Origin: Thinopyrum elongatum
Lineage: Eukaryota > Streptophyta > Magnoliopsida > Poales > Poaceae
Assembly: GCA_011799875.1 (NCBI GenBank)
Contig: CM022297.1
Location: 514,975,257-515,039,256, forward strand
Reading direction: 5' to 3'
Length of the DNA: 64,000 nucleotides
Positions 33,123 to 45,049 of the stretch are shown piece by piece (position 1 is the first letter of the stretch; every line of letters begins with the position of its first letter). Under the pieces are notes generated by a model. That model worked only from the letters and a program-made list of their open reading frames with translations. It was not told where the DNA came from and made no database searches. Both the position numbers and the translations under genes were made by a program.

Positions 33123-34412
33123 GTGGTGGCGGGTGAGGAGGGGACGGTGAACCTGCAGGTGCAGGGGAACAAGAAGAGGGGGGCGGAGTGGATGGAAGAG
33201 GGGTCCGAGAGGCAGCGCTGGCCGCGGGGATGGATTGAGACGGTCACCGCCGGGAGCAATGAATACGGCAGGAGCGAGGCCGTGTACGCCAATAATCAAC
33301 TGGTGGCGCTGGCCATGGGGACGGCGGCAGACGGCGGCGGGAGGCGGTCAGGCGAGGGGTGGTGGAACAGCGCGTACAGCTCGGAGGAGAATTTCAGGCT
33401 CCATTTCCGCATGTTCCGCTCCACATTCGCCTTTGTGAGCGACGAGGTAGCCGACCTTATCCGCAAGGATGCCGAAGCGTGTCCCGTGACCGTCATCCGC
33501 GTGCCAGAGCGCGTCGCAATCTGCCTCTGGCGCCTCGTCAATGGGGAGTCCATCACCATCGTCGCAAAGCGCTTCGGGCACGCGCGGATCACCTGCCACA
33601 AGATCTTTCACGACGTCTGCGCCACAATCAAGGCCAAATTCATCGACAAGGAGGTCCTCTGGCCGGCCGCCGCCACCATGGCGGCTAACGCCGCCAAGTT
33701 CCAGGCTATTTCGGGCATCCAGGGAATCATTGGCGCCGTCCACACCACCCGCTTCGCCATCACCGCTCCCAAGCACAACAAAGACGACTACAAGAACCGC
33801 CGGGCCACGCCGCGCAACAGCAGCACACCGTCCTACAGCATCACCCTGCAGGCGTCCGTGTACGCGGACGGGGCCTTCACCAAGGTTTTCGCCGGCCACC
33901 CCGGCGGCAAGTCCGACGAGGAAACCCTCCTCGCGTCTTCGCTGAGCAGGCCCGACCTTACCGGGAAGATCCTTGGCCAGAGAATGCGCCTGGTCGGCGG
34001 CGCCGGCTACCCGCTGAGGGACTGGATGATGGTGCCCTACTCCAATCAGAACCTGAACCCGGCGCAGCAGAGCTTCAACAAGGGCGTCGAGAAGGTGCTC
34101 GCCATGATCGTGGAGACGTTCCGGAGGTTCAAAGCGCGCTGGTCCTTCCTCCAGAAGCGCATCGAGATCAAGCTCAAAGGGGAAAAGAAAAATGAAGCCG
34201 ACGTCGTCGTCGACCCAGCCTTGGTGCTCGAGGTGTGCTGCGTGCTACACAACATCTGCGAGCGCCTCGGCGACTGGCTGGACCCCCAGCTGCTGCAGGG
34301 CATGGAGCTGAACGACGACGGCGGCATGGTCGCCAATGATAACCCCTCACCATCGGCTTCCCACCTGCGCGACACCCTCGCCGACCTCCTTATTAGCATG
34401 GGAACAGTTTGA
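33123..34412 (+). CDS. ALP1/HARBI1-like Harbinger transposase-derived protein (429 aa open part)
   Basis: Resembles the plant ALP1-like family, domesticated PIF/Harbinger transposases with a DDE_Tnp_4 nuclease fold. Numbering is from the ATG at 33123. A helix-turn-helix-like region lies at about 128-173 (RVAICLWRLVNGESITIVAKRF). The nuclease-like domain spans about 200-380. At the first catalytic Asp position the sequence is GAVHTT (His207), and at the second it is VGGAGYP (Gly293). The Glu in MIVETF (Glu331) is kept. Loss of two of the three acids argues against catalysis and fits a chromatin or DNA-binding role as known for ALP1, which is inferred. Single exon, GC-rich host-like codons. Continuous with the upstream segment except for one TGA. 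No flanking terminal inverted repeats seen. Confidence 0.8.
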   Translation: MVAGEEGTVNLQVQGNKKRGAEWMEEGSERQRWPRGWIETVTAGSNEYGRSEAVYANNQLVALAMGTAADGGGRRSGEGWWNSAYSSEENFRLHFRMFRSTFAFVSDEVADLIRKDAEACPVTVIRVPERVAICLWRLVNGESITIVAKRFGHARITCHKIFHDVCATIKAKFIDKEVLWPAAATMAANAAKFQAISGIQGIIGAVHTTRFAITAPKHNKDDYKNRRATPRNSSTPSYSITLQASVYADGAFTKVFAGHPGGKSDEETLLASSLSRPDLTGKILGQRMRLVGGAGYPLRDWMMVPYSNQNLNPAQQSFNKGVEKVLAMIVETFRRFKARWSFLQKRIEIKLKGEKKNEADVVVDPALVLEVCCVLHNICERLGDWLDPQLLQGMELNDDGGMVANDNPSPSASHLRDTLADLLISMGTV

Positions 34413-35555
34413 TTTCCTGGCCGGATCCAGCCAAGGAGAAGGAACAAGGGAGTGGAGCGAACAAATATCCGAAGACAAACATTGTAGTTCTGAGCACTCG
34501 TGCTAAGGTTTCTGAAGAATTTGTTCTTGTTTTTAGGTCGATTGGGACACAAGATTGTGGTAGTTTTGATGTCGATCGTTTTCATGTTTTGGTGAGAGAT
34601 TGCATGCATGTACCTGCTAGTCCAAGGTGATCACCATCAATTTTCTTTGGCCGTGTTTCATTTTGTAATCCAGGCGATCTGATACTTTTGTTCAATGGTT
34701 ATAGTGTGAAATTTGGGTCATGCAATTGCAAGTACGATTATAACCATCGAGTGTAGTTGAAAACTTTGATTGTCAATGGAATAAGTAAGAAAAGCTTCAT
34801 ATGGGATAGTCTGTCAAGTTGATGTACAAACCTGGCCATGCTTGCATGCATGCATGGTGGTGCAGCTTTCATTTTGTCTATGCCTTACGAGCAGTACGTA
34901 CTCATATAGTAGCCCATTACTACCTACCTACCATCTTCAAGAAAGGCCTTGTATAGTTGTATTTGAAAGGAAGTAATAAAACACAAGGTATAACCTCAGA
35001 TTTCCGACGGACATAATTTTTTACATAATCTTGTACGCTCCAGATTATCATCAAATCATGCCGCTCTGGTAAATCTTGATGCGCGGTGAACTAGTACTAG
35101 CTGGCAATGGTAAATCTTATGATCTTGTGCATGTCTGATTTTCATTTTGAAATGGCAAAAAAATAAGGAAGAGCACATGCATAGATGAAGCATGTTCATT
35201 ATAATATTTTACAGCCAGTCGCTTCCAAAACGAGTCAACGCCTTAATTAGAAGCTTAACTACTTCCTTGTATAATACTAGTACAACCAAGACCTCGCTTC
35301 CCTGAGTATTAATTAAGGATACTATTATCTCTTTGTTGATGCCCTTATTTGAGTCCAATGTATATATTTTACGCGTTTCTTTCCTCTTTTTTCCTGGCTG
35401 GTCAATAGAGTTTCCTAACATATTTTTTCTTTCCTTTCCTTTTGAAACCACGCCCATGCATACAAAATATAAACAAGGCCTTCAGAAATTATTCACCAGA
35501 TTACTTTTTTTCGACAAAGTTTGACCAGATTACTAATTGCTTATATTTGTTTTTT
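34413..35555. other. 3' flank of the ALP1-like gene and spacer
   Basis: No further coding. AATAAA at 34975-34980 is a possible poly(A) signal, about 560 bp after the stop. The remainder is AT-rich spacer up to the LINE 3' end. Confidence 0.4.
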
Positions 35556-35559
35556 AGGG

Positions 35560-38500
35560 GAATGCCATGCAGCGCACATTATTAAGGTTTACAACAAGTT
35601 GCATCATTCGACACCTCTTGCAAGATAAAATCAGGGGGGCCAGAATCCCCAAAAACAGGAGTAGATGTATCCAACGAGTGTCTTGCATGCTTATGCAAGA
35701 CCACGTTAATATCCCTCGGACAGTGCTAGAATGGAACTTCGCAATAATTCATGCCGCTTGAAAACAATCCACGAGAGCAGCTCAATATGGGCTCCAAACT
35801 TCCATTTCTCCATTACATGCTTGAACTACATCCAGTGAGTCAGATTCAAATATAACCATAGAGCATCCCAAATTCTCAGCAAGTACAAGTTCCTTAAGCA
35901 GTGACATTGCTTCTACTGTAGTTGTGTCAAGTACATACTCAAACGGCCAAGATCATCCATCAATCGCCTGCCCATGATCATTTCTGAGATCCGCCGCTGT
36001 TGCTTCCATACCATTTGGAAAGAAAGCCACATCTACATTCATCTTTAAGACTTGGGGTGGCTTCCTCCATGATATTTCATCTGTTTGGGCTGCTAGCGAT
36101 GCCCTCTCGTAGTTCGACATTAGTGGTCGAGTTGTGAAGGAAGTACTTGCAACTAGTGCAACATGTTCTCCTTTTTGTACTTGATGCTATCACCAAATAT
36201 ACCATGCACCAACTACAGTGATCTCCTGAAAACCCATATGGCCAATCACTAACAATTGAACCAGATCGATCAACAATTGGTGCCTGGTTAAATTCCCTCC
36301 TTCGGAGCAAGCATTTTCTATACCTCCTTTGCTCTCCCGCAGGTGAGCACGCAATCACGAATACCTTATGGCCCCATCTACATATTGGATATTGAGGAGT
36401 TGTATTGATAATCATGTTTGCCAAGACTCCCAAACCAGGAATTACGACATGTAGAGCAACCACCCCAAGGGATTATTTTAACTTTGCTAGGAACCCACAA
36501 CTTCTAAAGAATATCCCAAACAGGGTTCAGTTCAGACGAACCTTGTCTATATGCACATCTTGTTTGATCTTCATATTGACTCCCCCATTCAGTGTAATAG
36601 GCCGATCTAACAGAAAACATGAATGACCTTGTTTTGTGCCACACAATAAAGTCATCATTCATGTTATCACTCAAAGGAATACACACACAAAATCGGCATC
36701 AACTGGGTTAAAGATGTCTCTTACTAGTACCTCATCCCACCTTCCTGAGTTAGGATTAATTTTCTCATCCACAGTGTGCAATAGGACGTTCCCTCATTCA
36801 ACCGTAATGGACTACTAGGAACCCAACGATCTTCCCAAATATTAATCTTTGATCCATTTCCTACCATCCATATATGACCTATCTTGAAAGTCCAAAGGCC
36901 AACAACTATGCTTTGCCAGGCAAAAGTTTAGCCCTTCTTTGGACCTGCTTTCGATAAGTTCCCATCTGGAAAGTATTTAGCCTGTGTGACATGAGTGCAC
37001 AGGGAATTAGGGTTCGTAATAAGGCGCCATGACTATTTTGCAAGCATGGCGAGACTAAGTGCATGCAGGTCACTGAACCACATTCTTGGCCCGACTCTTT
37101 TTGTCCTCGGTATCACCCCATCAGAATCATGGCATTCCATCTGCTATCTCATTACATAATTTCTTTGGAAGTTCAAACACATACATGGCAAACATTGGGA
37201 TATACTGAATTACTACCTTTAGCAAGATCTCATGTCCTCCCATGGAGACATATTTCTCCGTCCATCCTTTAAGCCTTTTTATAATTCCTTTGAACAAATT
37301 TACGGAACTATCACTTCTATTAGTCCCTACCACAGGTGGTAATCCCAAATATCTATCAGATGGAGCTTCTTTCACAATGTTTAGTTCAGTAAACACTTTA
37401 GCTCTAGTTTGCATATTCACATTGGGACTAAAAAATATATTGTGTTTAGCGTCACTAACCAGTTGTATTTAATTTGTATAGTATTGATGAAATGCTTGTC
37501 TCAACGAGAATGCATTAATCGCGGGAATCATCATCAAATAATAAATGTGAGACTGATGGTGCATTCCTACACACACCTACCCCTTCAATGCCACGAACTT
37601 CCTCCTTGTGAGACAAAAGACTTGCTAACCCTTTTCCACATATCAAGAATAAGTAGGAGAGACAAGGGGTCCCCCTGTCTGAGCCCCCATCTAGGAGTAA
37701 ATCTTTATTTCTCCCGATCATTTGAATGTACCTTGTACTGTATTGAGCTAACACAAGCCATTAGAAAATCAACAAAATCTAAGTGAAACCTAGTTGAATG
37801 AACATATTTTTCAAGAACTCCCACTCCAATATATGAGCCCTATGGGTTTTTTCTTGTTCTAAGAGTTGCTCAATCTCCATTTCTAGTTCTTATTGTCTTT
37901 CATTATTTATATCTATCATATATTCCCTTGTTACCTTCTCGAGATGATGGTGTGCATGGCGTAACATTTTCTTTGTACTTTTCAGAATTGTTTTATCCCA
38001 TCGGTATAAATGGGCTTGTACCATAGCTAGCCTTTCCGCTAGATTCTAGTTTTAAATTGAGTCCCAACGAAATCTGAGGCCTCAACCACAATATCCATGA
38101 ATCGGGCATGTTTGACCCACCGTGACTCAAAGCAAAGAATTGCCGGCCCATGTGGGTCATGGTCCTTCTGCACCTCCAAGCACATGATCAAGGTATGTGA
38201 TCTGAACGGCTAAATTCCAAGTTCTCCAATACAATATTTGGGAATTTAAGTCCCATTCATCATTCTTACGGCGTGATCTAGTTTGTCTCTTATTCCACCT
38301 CTCTTCCAAGTAAACTTATCACCCACATAATCGAAATCTGACAGATTGCAATCCTGCACGGCATCCCTAAATGCTTGCATAAGTTGTTGAGTCCTTGGGT
38401 TACCTCCCTGCTTCTCCAAAGTTTACATTACTTCATTTAAATCACCAATCATAGGCCAGGTGACCCTAGATGACGCATGGAGATCCCGCATTTGTCGCCA

Positions 38501-38884
38501 AGTTAAGTGGTTATTCTCCAACCTAAGATCCCCATACATTCTAGGGAGCCACTAAAATTTTCATGCCCACAGCCAACAAACACGTCATCCAATTTTCCAA
38601 CTTGAAATGAAGAGAAATTGAACATCCTTCTTCCAGAACATAGCCAAACCACCACACTGCACCAAAAGTGATTCTGTTGTCCAACCAAGGCCCTTACTGT
38701 CGTGTGGGGTTACCTCGGTTATGAAGGATTTCTCCAGACCAAAAGCATTGGGCATTTACTGACTGCACCTCGTGTTTTCCCAGGGAATTGCTTTTAGCTA
38801 CCGTAATCATCCTTACTTTCACCAACTTTCAGCATTGCCTTTCACTCATCCCTACACTTTACCTCCTTGATCGATCCTCGGGAT
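35560..38884 (-). pseudogene. Degenerate L1-like LINE ORF2 with RNase H (copy 2)
   Basis: Same LINE as 1-2590, here with its 3' part. On the minus strand: endonuclease-like remnant 38688-38503, RT stretch 37754-37515 and 37420-37127, zf-RVT 36686-36504, then an RNase H-like tail to about 35560. The tail is read from fragments, with frames broken by stops. The part left of 36295 lies outside the duplicated interval visible here because copy 1 is cut by the window edge. Boundaries are approximate. Confidence 0.8.
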
Positions 38885-39325
38885 CCCAAATACCCATGGG
38901 CCTAAGAACGAGAAAGAGACAACACACAAGTCCATTGCGATACACATATTACAGTTTTCCTTGAAGTAAATACCAACAGTATCATGCACAAGTACGTGGT
39001 GCAAGGCCATGCCTCAGCCCATAGCCTAAGTGGACTACTCACACATCGCAAATGAATGAAAAAATAAAGATAATGTAGATCGAACTTCAAGATGAATGAC
39101 TGATAATAGTCTTATAATGTCACTGTATCCGATGTATTTCGATTACAGGTGATGGCTATAGCTAGGGAATGATTGCTATGAAGATGGCAATGGGAATGGT
39201 GGCGGCTATGGAGATGGATGGCGGTTTAGGGTTTCTGGGTGTTCTTTTTAGAATGGGATCTCCTCTCCGTGTTTTGTTATGAATGAGGGCTCCGCCATTT
39301 TGCTATCTTTTGCTTTTATTAGTCA

Positions 39326-39354
39326 CTAGAAGATGCCCCGCACGTTGCTGCGGG
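39326..39354 (-). mobile_element. Helitron-type 3' terminus (copy 2)
   Basis: Same hairpin plus CTAG/T as 3032-3060, at the expected offset. Confidence 0.5.
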
Positions 39355-40353
39355 AAATGTGCGAAAAGTTCCAAGTGAACTAAAAGAACTACATTATATA
39401 CTCTGACTTGGAAAAAAATACCACCTATATATATTACATACGTGTGATTGCAAACAAAAATATACCAAGGCAGAAGCACCATAGATGAATTATTAGTGCA
39501 TCAACAATGTTTCGAACATTGAGAATAAATTTCCTAGTAATCGCACTTTGCTGCGGGACATTGGACTCGTATAACATTGAAAAGTTAAGCTTGTAGCCTA
39601 TTCTTTTTTGAAAGCACGGTGGAACATGTCAGGCGAAAGGCAAAGTATATAACTAAAGTTATTATTGTACAACAACAAATCCCATAGTTTTTCATGGCTA
39701 GCAAACATGGGGGCATGAAACATGTCATAAGGAACTCCAAGTATACACTGATAATTAGTACATGGTAAAAGAAATTATTATTATACAACAACATATTCCG
39801 TAGTTATTTCATGTACATGGGGACCTACATCCATAATTTGGCTAATAGAGAGTAATTAATCTTTATATCAATATACCATTAGATACCACGATATACAACA
39901 AATAGACATATTTGGGTTCTGCTAATCTGAATGTACATCTTGTAAAAATACACAATTGGTAGGTCTACATGTGTCCTTGATTCAAGCGCTGTCTCTAATA
40001 TTGTGCATTATCTAGAGGCTATATAGTTTACTGTAAATGTTAGATAAGTGGATAAATAAGAACTGAGATATGGGTACAGGAGATAAAAAGGTATATATCC
40101 ACATATTTAGAATAGGAAAACTTGGGCTCAACTCACTTGGTAGTGTATTCAACGGACTAACATATGGTAAAAGATTCTTTTGCAAGATATATATGTCAGT
40201 CCTTTAGCAGGGTAACAATGATGGCTAACAATATGTGTACGATAGCAGAAACATGTATTAGGCCTAATAGGCACGGAATGTCATGAGATAACATCAGTAA
40301 CGAATTCACAGAGAATGGAAATAACATGATTTAGAAACCCCCAAATTCCCAAA

Positions 40354-42018
40354 TATTCAGAAACCCCTAGAGTAAGACCTGAAACAATTGTATCGCCGCT
40401 GCGAGCCTCTGTTCTTTCGCAATCCCATCCGGTGGCCTTTTTCTGTACTCTGCGGGATGGGGAAACCATTGGGGAGGCAATCTTCATCGACCGTACTGCC
40501 TCCATGATGATGTGTGAGTAGTTCCTACAGGACCTACGGGTCCATAGCAGTGGCTAGATGGCTTTCTATCTCTCTCTTTTTGATCTTCAATACAATGATC
40601 TCTTCGGAGATATATTCGATGTTGTTCTCGTGGTGTGTTTGTTGGGATCCGATGAATTGTGGGTTTATGATTTGATTATTCATTTGAAACTTTTGAGATT
40701 TAATCTATGTGTGATTTTATAGCTATGTATGCTTTCCGATTTATAAGTCTTCTTTGGCCAATTAGATGAATAGATCTTCAGGAGGGAGCGGTGCATAGTA
40801 GCGGGTTTAATTTGCGGTGTCCTTACTCTGTGACAGGAGGAGTTGCAAGGCACGTATTGTATTGTTGCTACTAAGGATAAAACAACGGGGTTCGAACATA
40901 TTGCTTGGTCTTACTTTGTCTACATTATGCCATCTTGCTTAATGCATTACTCTGTTTGTCATGAACTTAATACTTTGAGATGCATGCTGGATAGCGGTCT
41001 TGGGGTGGAGTAATAGTAGTAGATGCAGTTGGATTAACGCTCTACGTAATGCCTATATATGAAGCATGCCATGAAGAATCATAATCATAACTATGTGATA
41101 TTCTGTCAATTGCCCAACAATAATTTGTTTACTTACTGATCTTATGCTTATGAGAGATGCCTCTGGTGAGCCTATGCCCCCCTGGTCCATTCTCCATTAT
41201 TACTAAAACCCTAAAATTGCTCGTTTTTTAATTTCTTTTATTTATTTTGTTTTCATACCTATCACTATCAGATTTAATCCTTGCAATTGGCATGAACAAG
41301 GGGATTGATAACCCTCTTTCCTTCGATGGGTGCAAGCATTTGATTTGTGTGTAGGTACTATTCATGTTGTCTATGTGTCGTCTCCTTCTGATTCGATAAA
41401 CCTTGGTTCTTAACTGGGGGAAATACTATCTGCTACTATACTACTTCACCCTTCCTCTTCAAGGAAGTCCAACAAATCTACAAAGAGTAGCAGGGCGCCA
41501 GAGACCTTCTTGCCCTACAAGTCAAGGGCGTCGACAACCAAGATCGCATCCACGTTCGTGTAAACCCTAGCCTCCTCGATGTATATAAGGAGAGGCCAGG
41601 GGAACTCTCATTCCCATCAATTCCCCAATAGAAACTCTTGGTAGCAATCTCATATACCATTTTAATCCCTCACACGAGGTATCCCTCCGCCCTGAATAAC
41701 AAAAACAAGCAGGACGTAGGGTATTCTCTCCGGAGGTCCGAACCTCGATAACCCCTCGTGTGATCTCCGATATAACACTTCCAACTGCGTCGGACCCCTG
41801 TCGAGGGATCTGATGGTATTTTGCACCGTCAAGTCCCCAGGAGGTGGGTACTTCGGCATCCTGTATAGGACTAATATGTGCTTGTTTTAATTGCTTAGTT
41901 GTATCTTTCAATTTTTGTACCGTGTGATATAGTTTGTGCTTGTTAGTTCTTTTAAGTGCTTATCTTCTTTAACATAGGTTTTTGGTGTTGCGTCTAGCAT
42001 ATTTAGGATTTTTGCTCG
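40354..42018 (+). mobile_element. Gypsy-type LTR fragments (copy 2)
   Basis: Duplicate of 4060-5724: first a truncated tRNA-Asp-type Gypsy LTR to about 41499, then a second LTR-like piece up to the Copia LTR. No intact termini. Confidence 0.55.
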
Positions 42019-43601
42019 TGAAAGTGCAACTATTCCCCGGGTGGTTTTGGTAATTCATTACAACATATAGCTCATTGAACTAATATCCATTCAAGATGTA
42101 TATTTCAGAAAGTTCAATGATTGGCATGCCATGGACTAGAGATGTGGACCCCTCAAAATGCTAAGGACAAAGATTGGCTAAAGCTCAAGACTCTTCATTT
42201 CTATTTTAGTGATCCAATATCACATTGAGTCCATAGGAAAAGCCAATACTATTAAAAGGGGATGAGGTGTTGCTTAATGGTCTACTTGCTCAAGTGCTTA
42301 GTGATATTGCTCCAAAACCCTCAACCACTTTCTCATTCCAAATATGTCCAAAACCCAAAGTCAAACTCGGCCCCACCGATTTGAACTATCCGGCGCCACC
42401 GAGTTCACTTGACATAGCCACTGCCAGAAACCCTAGACAGTTCGGTCACACCGATACGGATCTCGGTCCCACCGAGATGGCCTTGCATTCTCACTGTGAC
42501 ATGTTTCACTCTTCCGATCTCACCGAGTCAGTGAAATCGGTCACACCGAGTTTGCCTGTCATTCTCTCTGTTGCCTATTACTCCACTTCGGTCTAACCGA
42601 GTTGAAGTAATCGGTCACACCGAGTTGATGTTTGCCCTAGCCCTTGCACATTGGTCACACCGAGTTGTTCCAGTCGGTCCCACCGATATTCCTAACGTTC
42701 ACATTTTGAACTGAATCGGTCTCACCGAGTTTGCCTATTCGGTCTGACCGAGTTGGGTCAAATGTGTGTAACGGTTGGATTTTGTGTGAAGGCTATATAT
42801 ACCCCTCCACCCCCATCTCCATTTGAGAGAGTGCCATCAGAACATGCCTACACTTCCACTACTCATTTTCTGAGAGAGAACCACCTACTCATGTGTTGAG
42901 ACCAAGATATTCCAATCCTACCACAAGAATCTTGATCTCCAGCCTTCCCCAAGTTGCTTTCCACTCAAATCTTCTTTTCACCATATCCAAATCTGTGAGA
43001 GAGAGTTGAGTGTTGGGGAGACTATCATTTGAAGCACAAGAGCAAGGAGTTCATCATCAACACACCGTCTATTACCTTTTGGAGAGTGGTGTCTCCTAGA
43101 TTGGTTAGGTGTCGCTTGGGAGCCTCCGACATGTTGTGGAGTTGAACCAAGAAGTTTGTAAGGGCAAGGAGATCGCCTACTTCATGAGGATCTACCCGAG
43201 TGAGGCAAGTACTTCGTGGGCGATGGCCATGGTGGGATAGACAAGTTTGCTTCTTCATGGACCCTTCGTGGGTGGAGCCTGCCGTGGACTCGCGCAACCG
43301 TTACCCTTCGTGGGTTGAAGTCTCCATCAATGTGGATGTACGATAGCACCACCTATCGGAACCACGCCAAAAATCACCGTGTCTACATTGCGTTTGCCCT
43401 CTCCAAACCCTTCTCTTTACCTTCATGTGCAATTTTTTACATTCCGCTGCTATACTCTTAGAATTGCATGTGTAGGTTGATTGCTTGACTTGTACTAGTT
43501 GCTAAAATCTGCCAACACTTAAAATTGGGAAAAGGCTAGATTTTTATTTGGTCAAGTAGTCTAATCACCCCCCCCCCTCTAGACCTACTTTTAATCCTAC
43601 A
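42019..43601 (+). mobile_element. Copia-type 5' LTR (copy 2), 1583 bp
   Basis: TG start at 42019 and CA end at 43601, with TATA at 42793-42803 and the same array of CGGTNNNACCG inverted motifs as copy 1. The five bases before it (GCTCG, 42014-42018) would be the target duplication; the partner lies beyond the window. This LTR opens the element that occupies the right third of the window. Confidence 0.85.
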
Positions 43602-43603
43602 AG

Positions 43604-43615
43604 TGGTATCAGAGC
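43604..43615 (+). other. Primer-binding site, initiator tRNA-Met type (copy 2)
   Basis: TGGTATCAGAGC directly after the LTR, an exact match to the usual Copia primer site. Confidence 0.9.
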
Positions 43616-43685
43616 TTTGGTCTACATTTGTCTTGATTTCCATAGCTTTGGTGATCATAACCTTGGTTTCACAACCTAGGAGAAT

Positions 43686-44919
43686 ATGGCGTCTAGCGAG
43701 GGAAATTACCACCGTAGAGGTCCTTACTTTGATGGTACAAATTTTACTAGTTGGAAGCATAAGATGAAAATGCATATTCTTGGTCATAACCCTGCCGTTT
43801 GGGCTATTGTGCGTATTGTCTTGCAAGGTGAATACTTCGAGGACGGAAGAGAACCGGATCGTGAAGCGTCCGCGGAAGAATTAAAGATGTTGTAATACAA
43901 TGCTCAAGCTTGCGATATCCTCTTCAATGGATTGTGCCCCGAAGAATTCAACAAAAGCAGCTGCCTTGAGAATGCAAAGGAAATTTGGGATACTTTGGTT
44001 GATATGCACGAAGGTACCGAGTCCGTCAAGGAATCCAAATTGGATGTGCTCCAAAGTCAACTTGACAAGTTCAAAATGAAGGATGGTGAAGGAGTCGCGG
44101 AAATGTACTCTAGGCTTGCTCTCATCACAAATGAGATTTCCGGCTTAGGAAGTGAAGAGATGACCGACAAATTCATCATCAAGAAGATCCTAAGAGCCTT
44201 GGATGGAAAGTATGATACCGTGTGCACATTGATCCAAATGATGCGCAATTACAAAGATCTCAAGCCAACAGAAGTCATTGGTAGAATTGTTGTTCATGAG
44301 ATGTCACTCAAGGATAAGGAAGAGCTTCACAACAAGTCAAGTGGTGCTTATAAAGCTTCATGTGATGCTCCTACAACGTCAAGTGAGAAACAAGTCTTCA
44401 ATGAAGAATTGAGCCTAATGGTGAAGAACTTCAATAAACTCTACAAGAATAGAAGCAAAGAGAGAAGTTCCAAATCAAGGTCCTACAATGACAAAAGATC
44501 TTCTACAAGAATAGAAGCAAGAGCATGGGTTCTTAAAAGCAATCAATGATGATCTTCGAAAGAAGAGTTCTTCTTACATTGCCAAGCGTTTACTCTTGTC
44601 TACTTACATGCCACAAGTAAAATCTTGCAATAAGAACAAGAAAGATTCTTCTTCTAGTAGTAACAATAACAATGCTAAATCCAATGTTGTTGCTTCTAGT
44701 AGTTCTCTTGATTCCACTAATGATTCTCTTAGCCAAGTTACACTTGAGCAAGAAAATAGCTTATTGAAGGGAATTATAGAGAAAGGTGTTTACAAGAGCC
44801 TTGCCGGAAGTAAGCAATTTGAGGAAATTGTATGCAAGCAAGGAAGACACCGGAAGAATCAAGGTGTTGGTTTTGAACGAAAGTTCAATGCCAATGGAGT
44901 TGAGTGGGAAGAAGATTAA
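43686..44919 (+). pseudogene. Copia-type gag with internal deletion (copy 2)
   Basis: The N-terminal part (from 43686) has the same TAA stop (43893-43895) as copy 1 but lacks the TGA that copy 1 has at 8012. After 44505 the zinc knuckle and most of the coiled coil are deleted and replaced by a short templated filler, shifting the frame. The remaining C-terminal part is open at 44596-44919, where copy 1 has a stop at 9272. Translation of a working capsid is not possible. Confidence 0.85.
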
Positions 44920-45049
44920 TACCCCAAGACGAAGTTTGTTCCTCAACAAGAGAAGTATGACCCCACTTCTTTCAAGGGAACACAAGCTCAAGATGATCTT
45001 CCACCACAAGACCACAAGCTAAAGGGCAATGACAAGCTTCAATAAGTGA

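Larger units (their letters stand above)
36295..45049 (+). repeat. Segmental duplication, copy 2 (direct; partner 1-9443)
   Basis: Collinear with copy 1. It differs by scattered substitutions, a few small indels, and a 697-bp deletion in gag (absent copy-1 bases 8214-8910) replaced by 11 bases. It continues past 45049 into the rest of the Copia-type element, so copy 2 keeps the ancestral right-hand junction. Confidence 0.95.

Noticed and set aside
33348..33899. 183-aa minus-strand and 134-aa plus-strand frames overlapping the ALP1-like gene
   Set aside because: GC-rich coding sequence leaves long alternative frames open; only the 33123-34412 frame shows a recognisable protein family.
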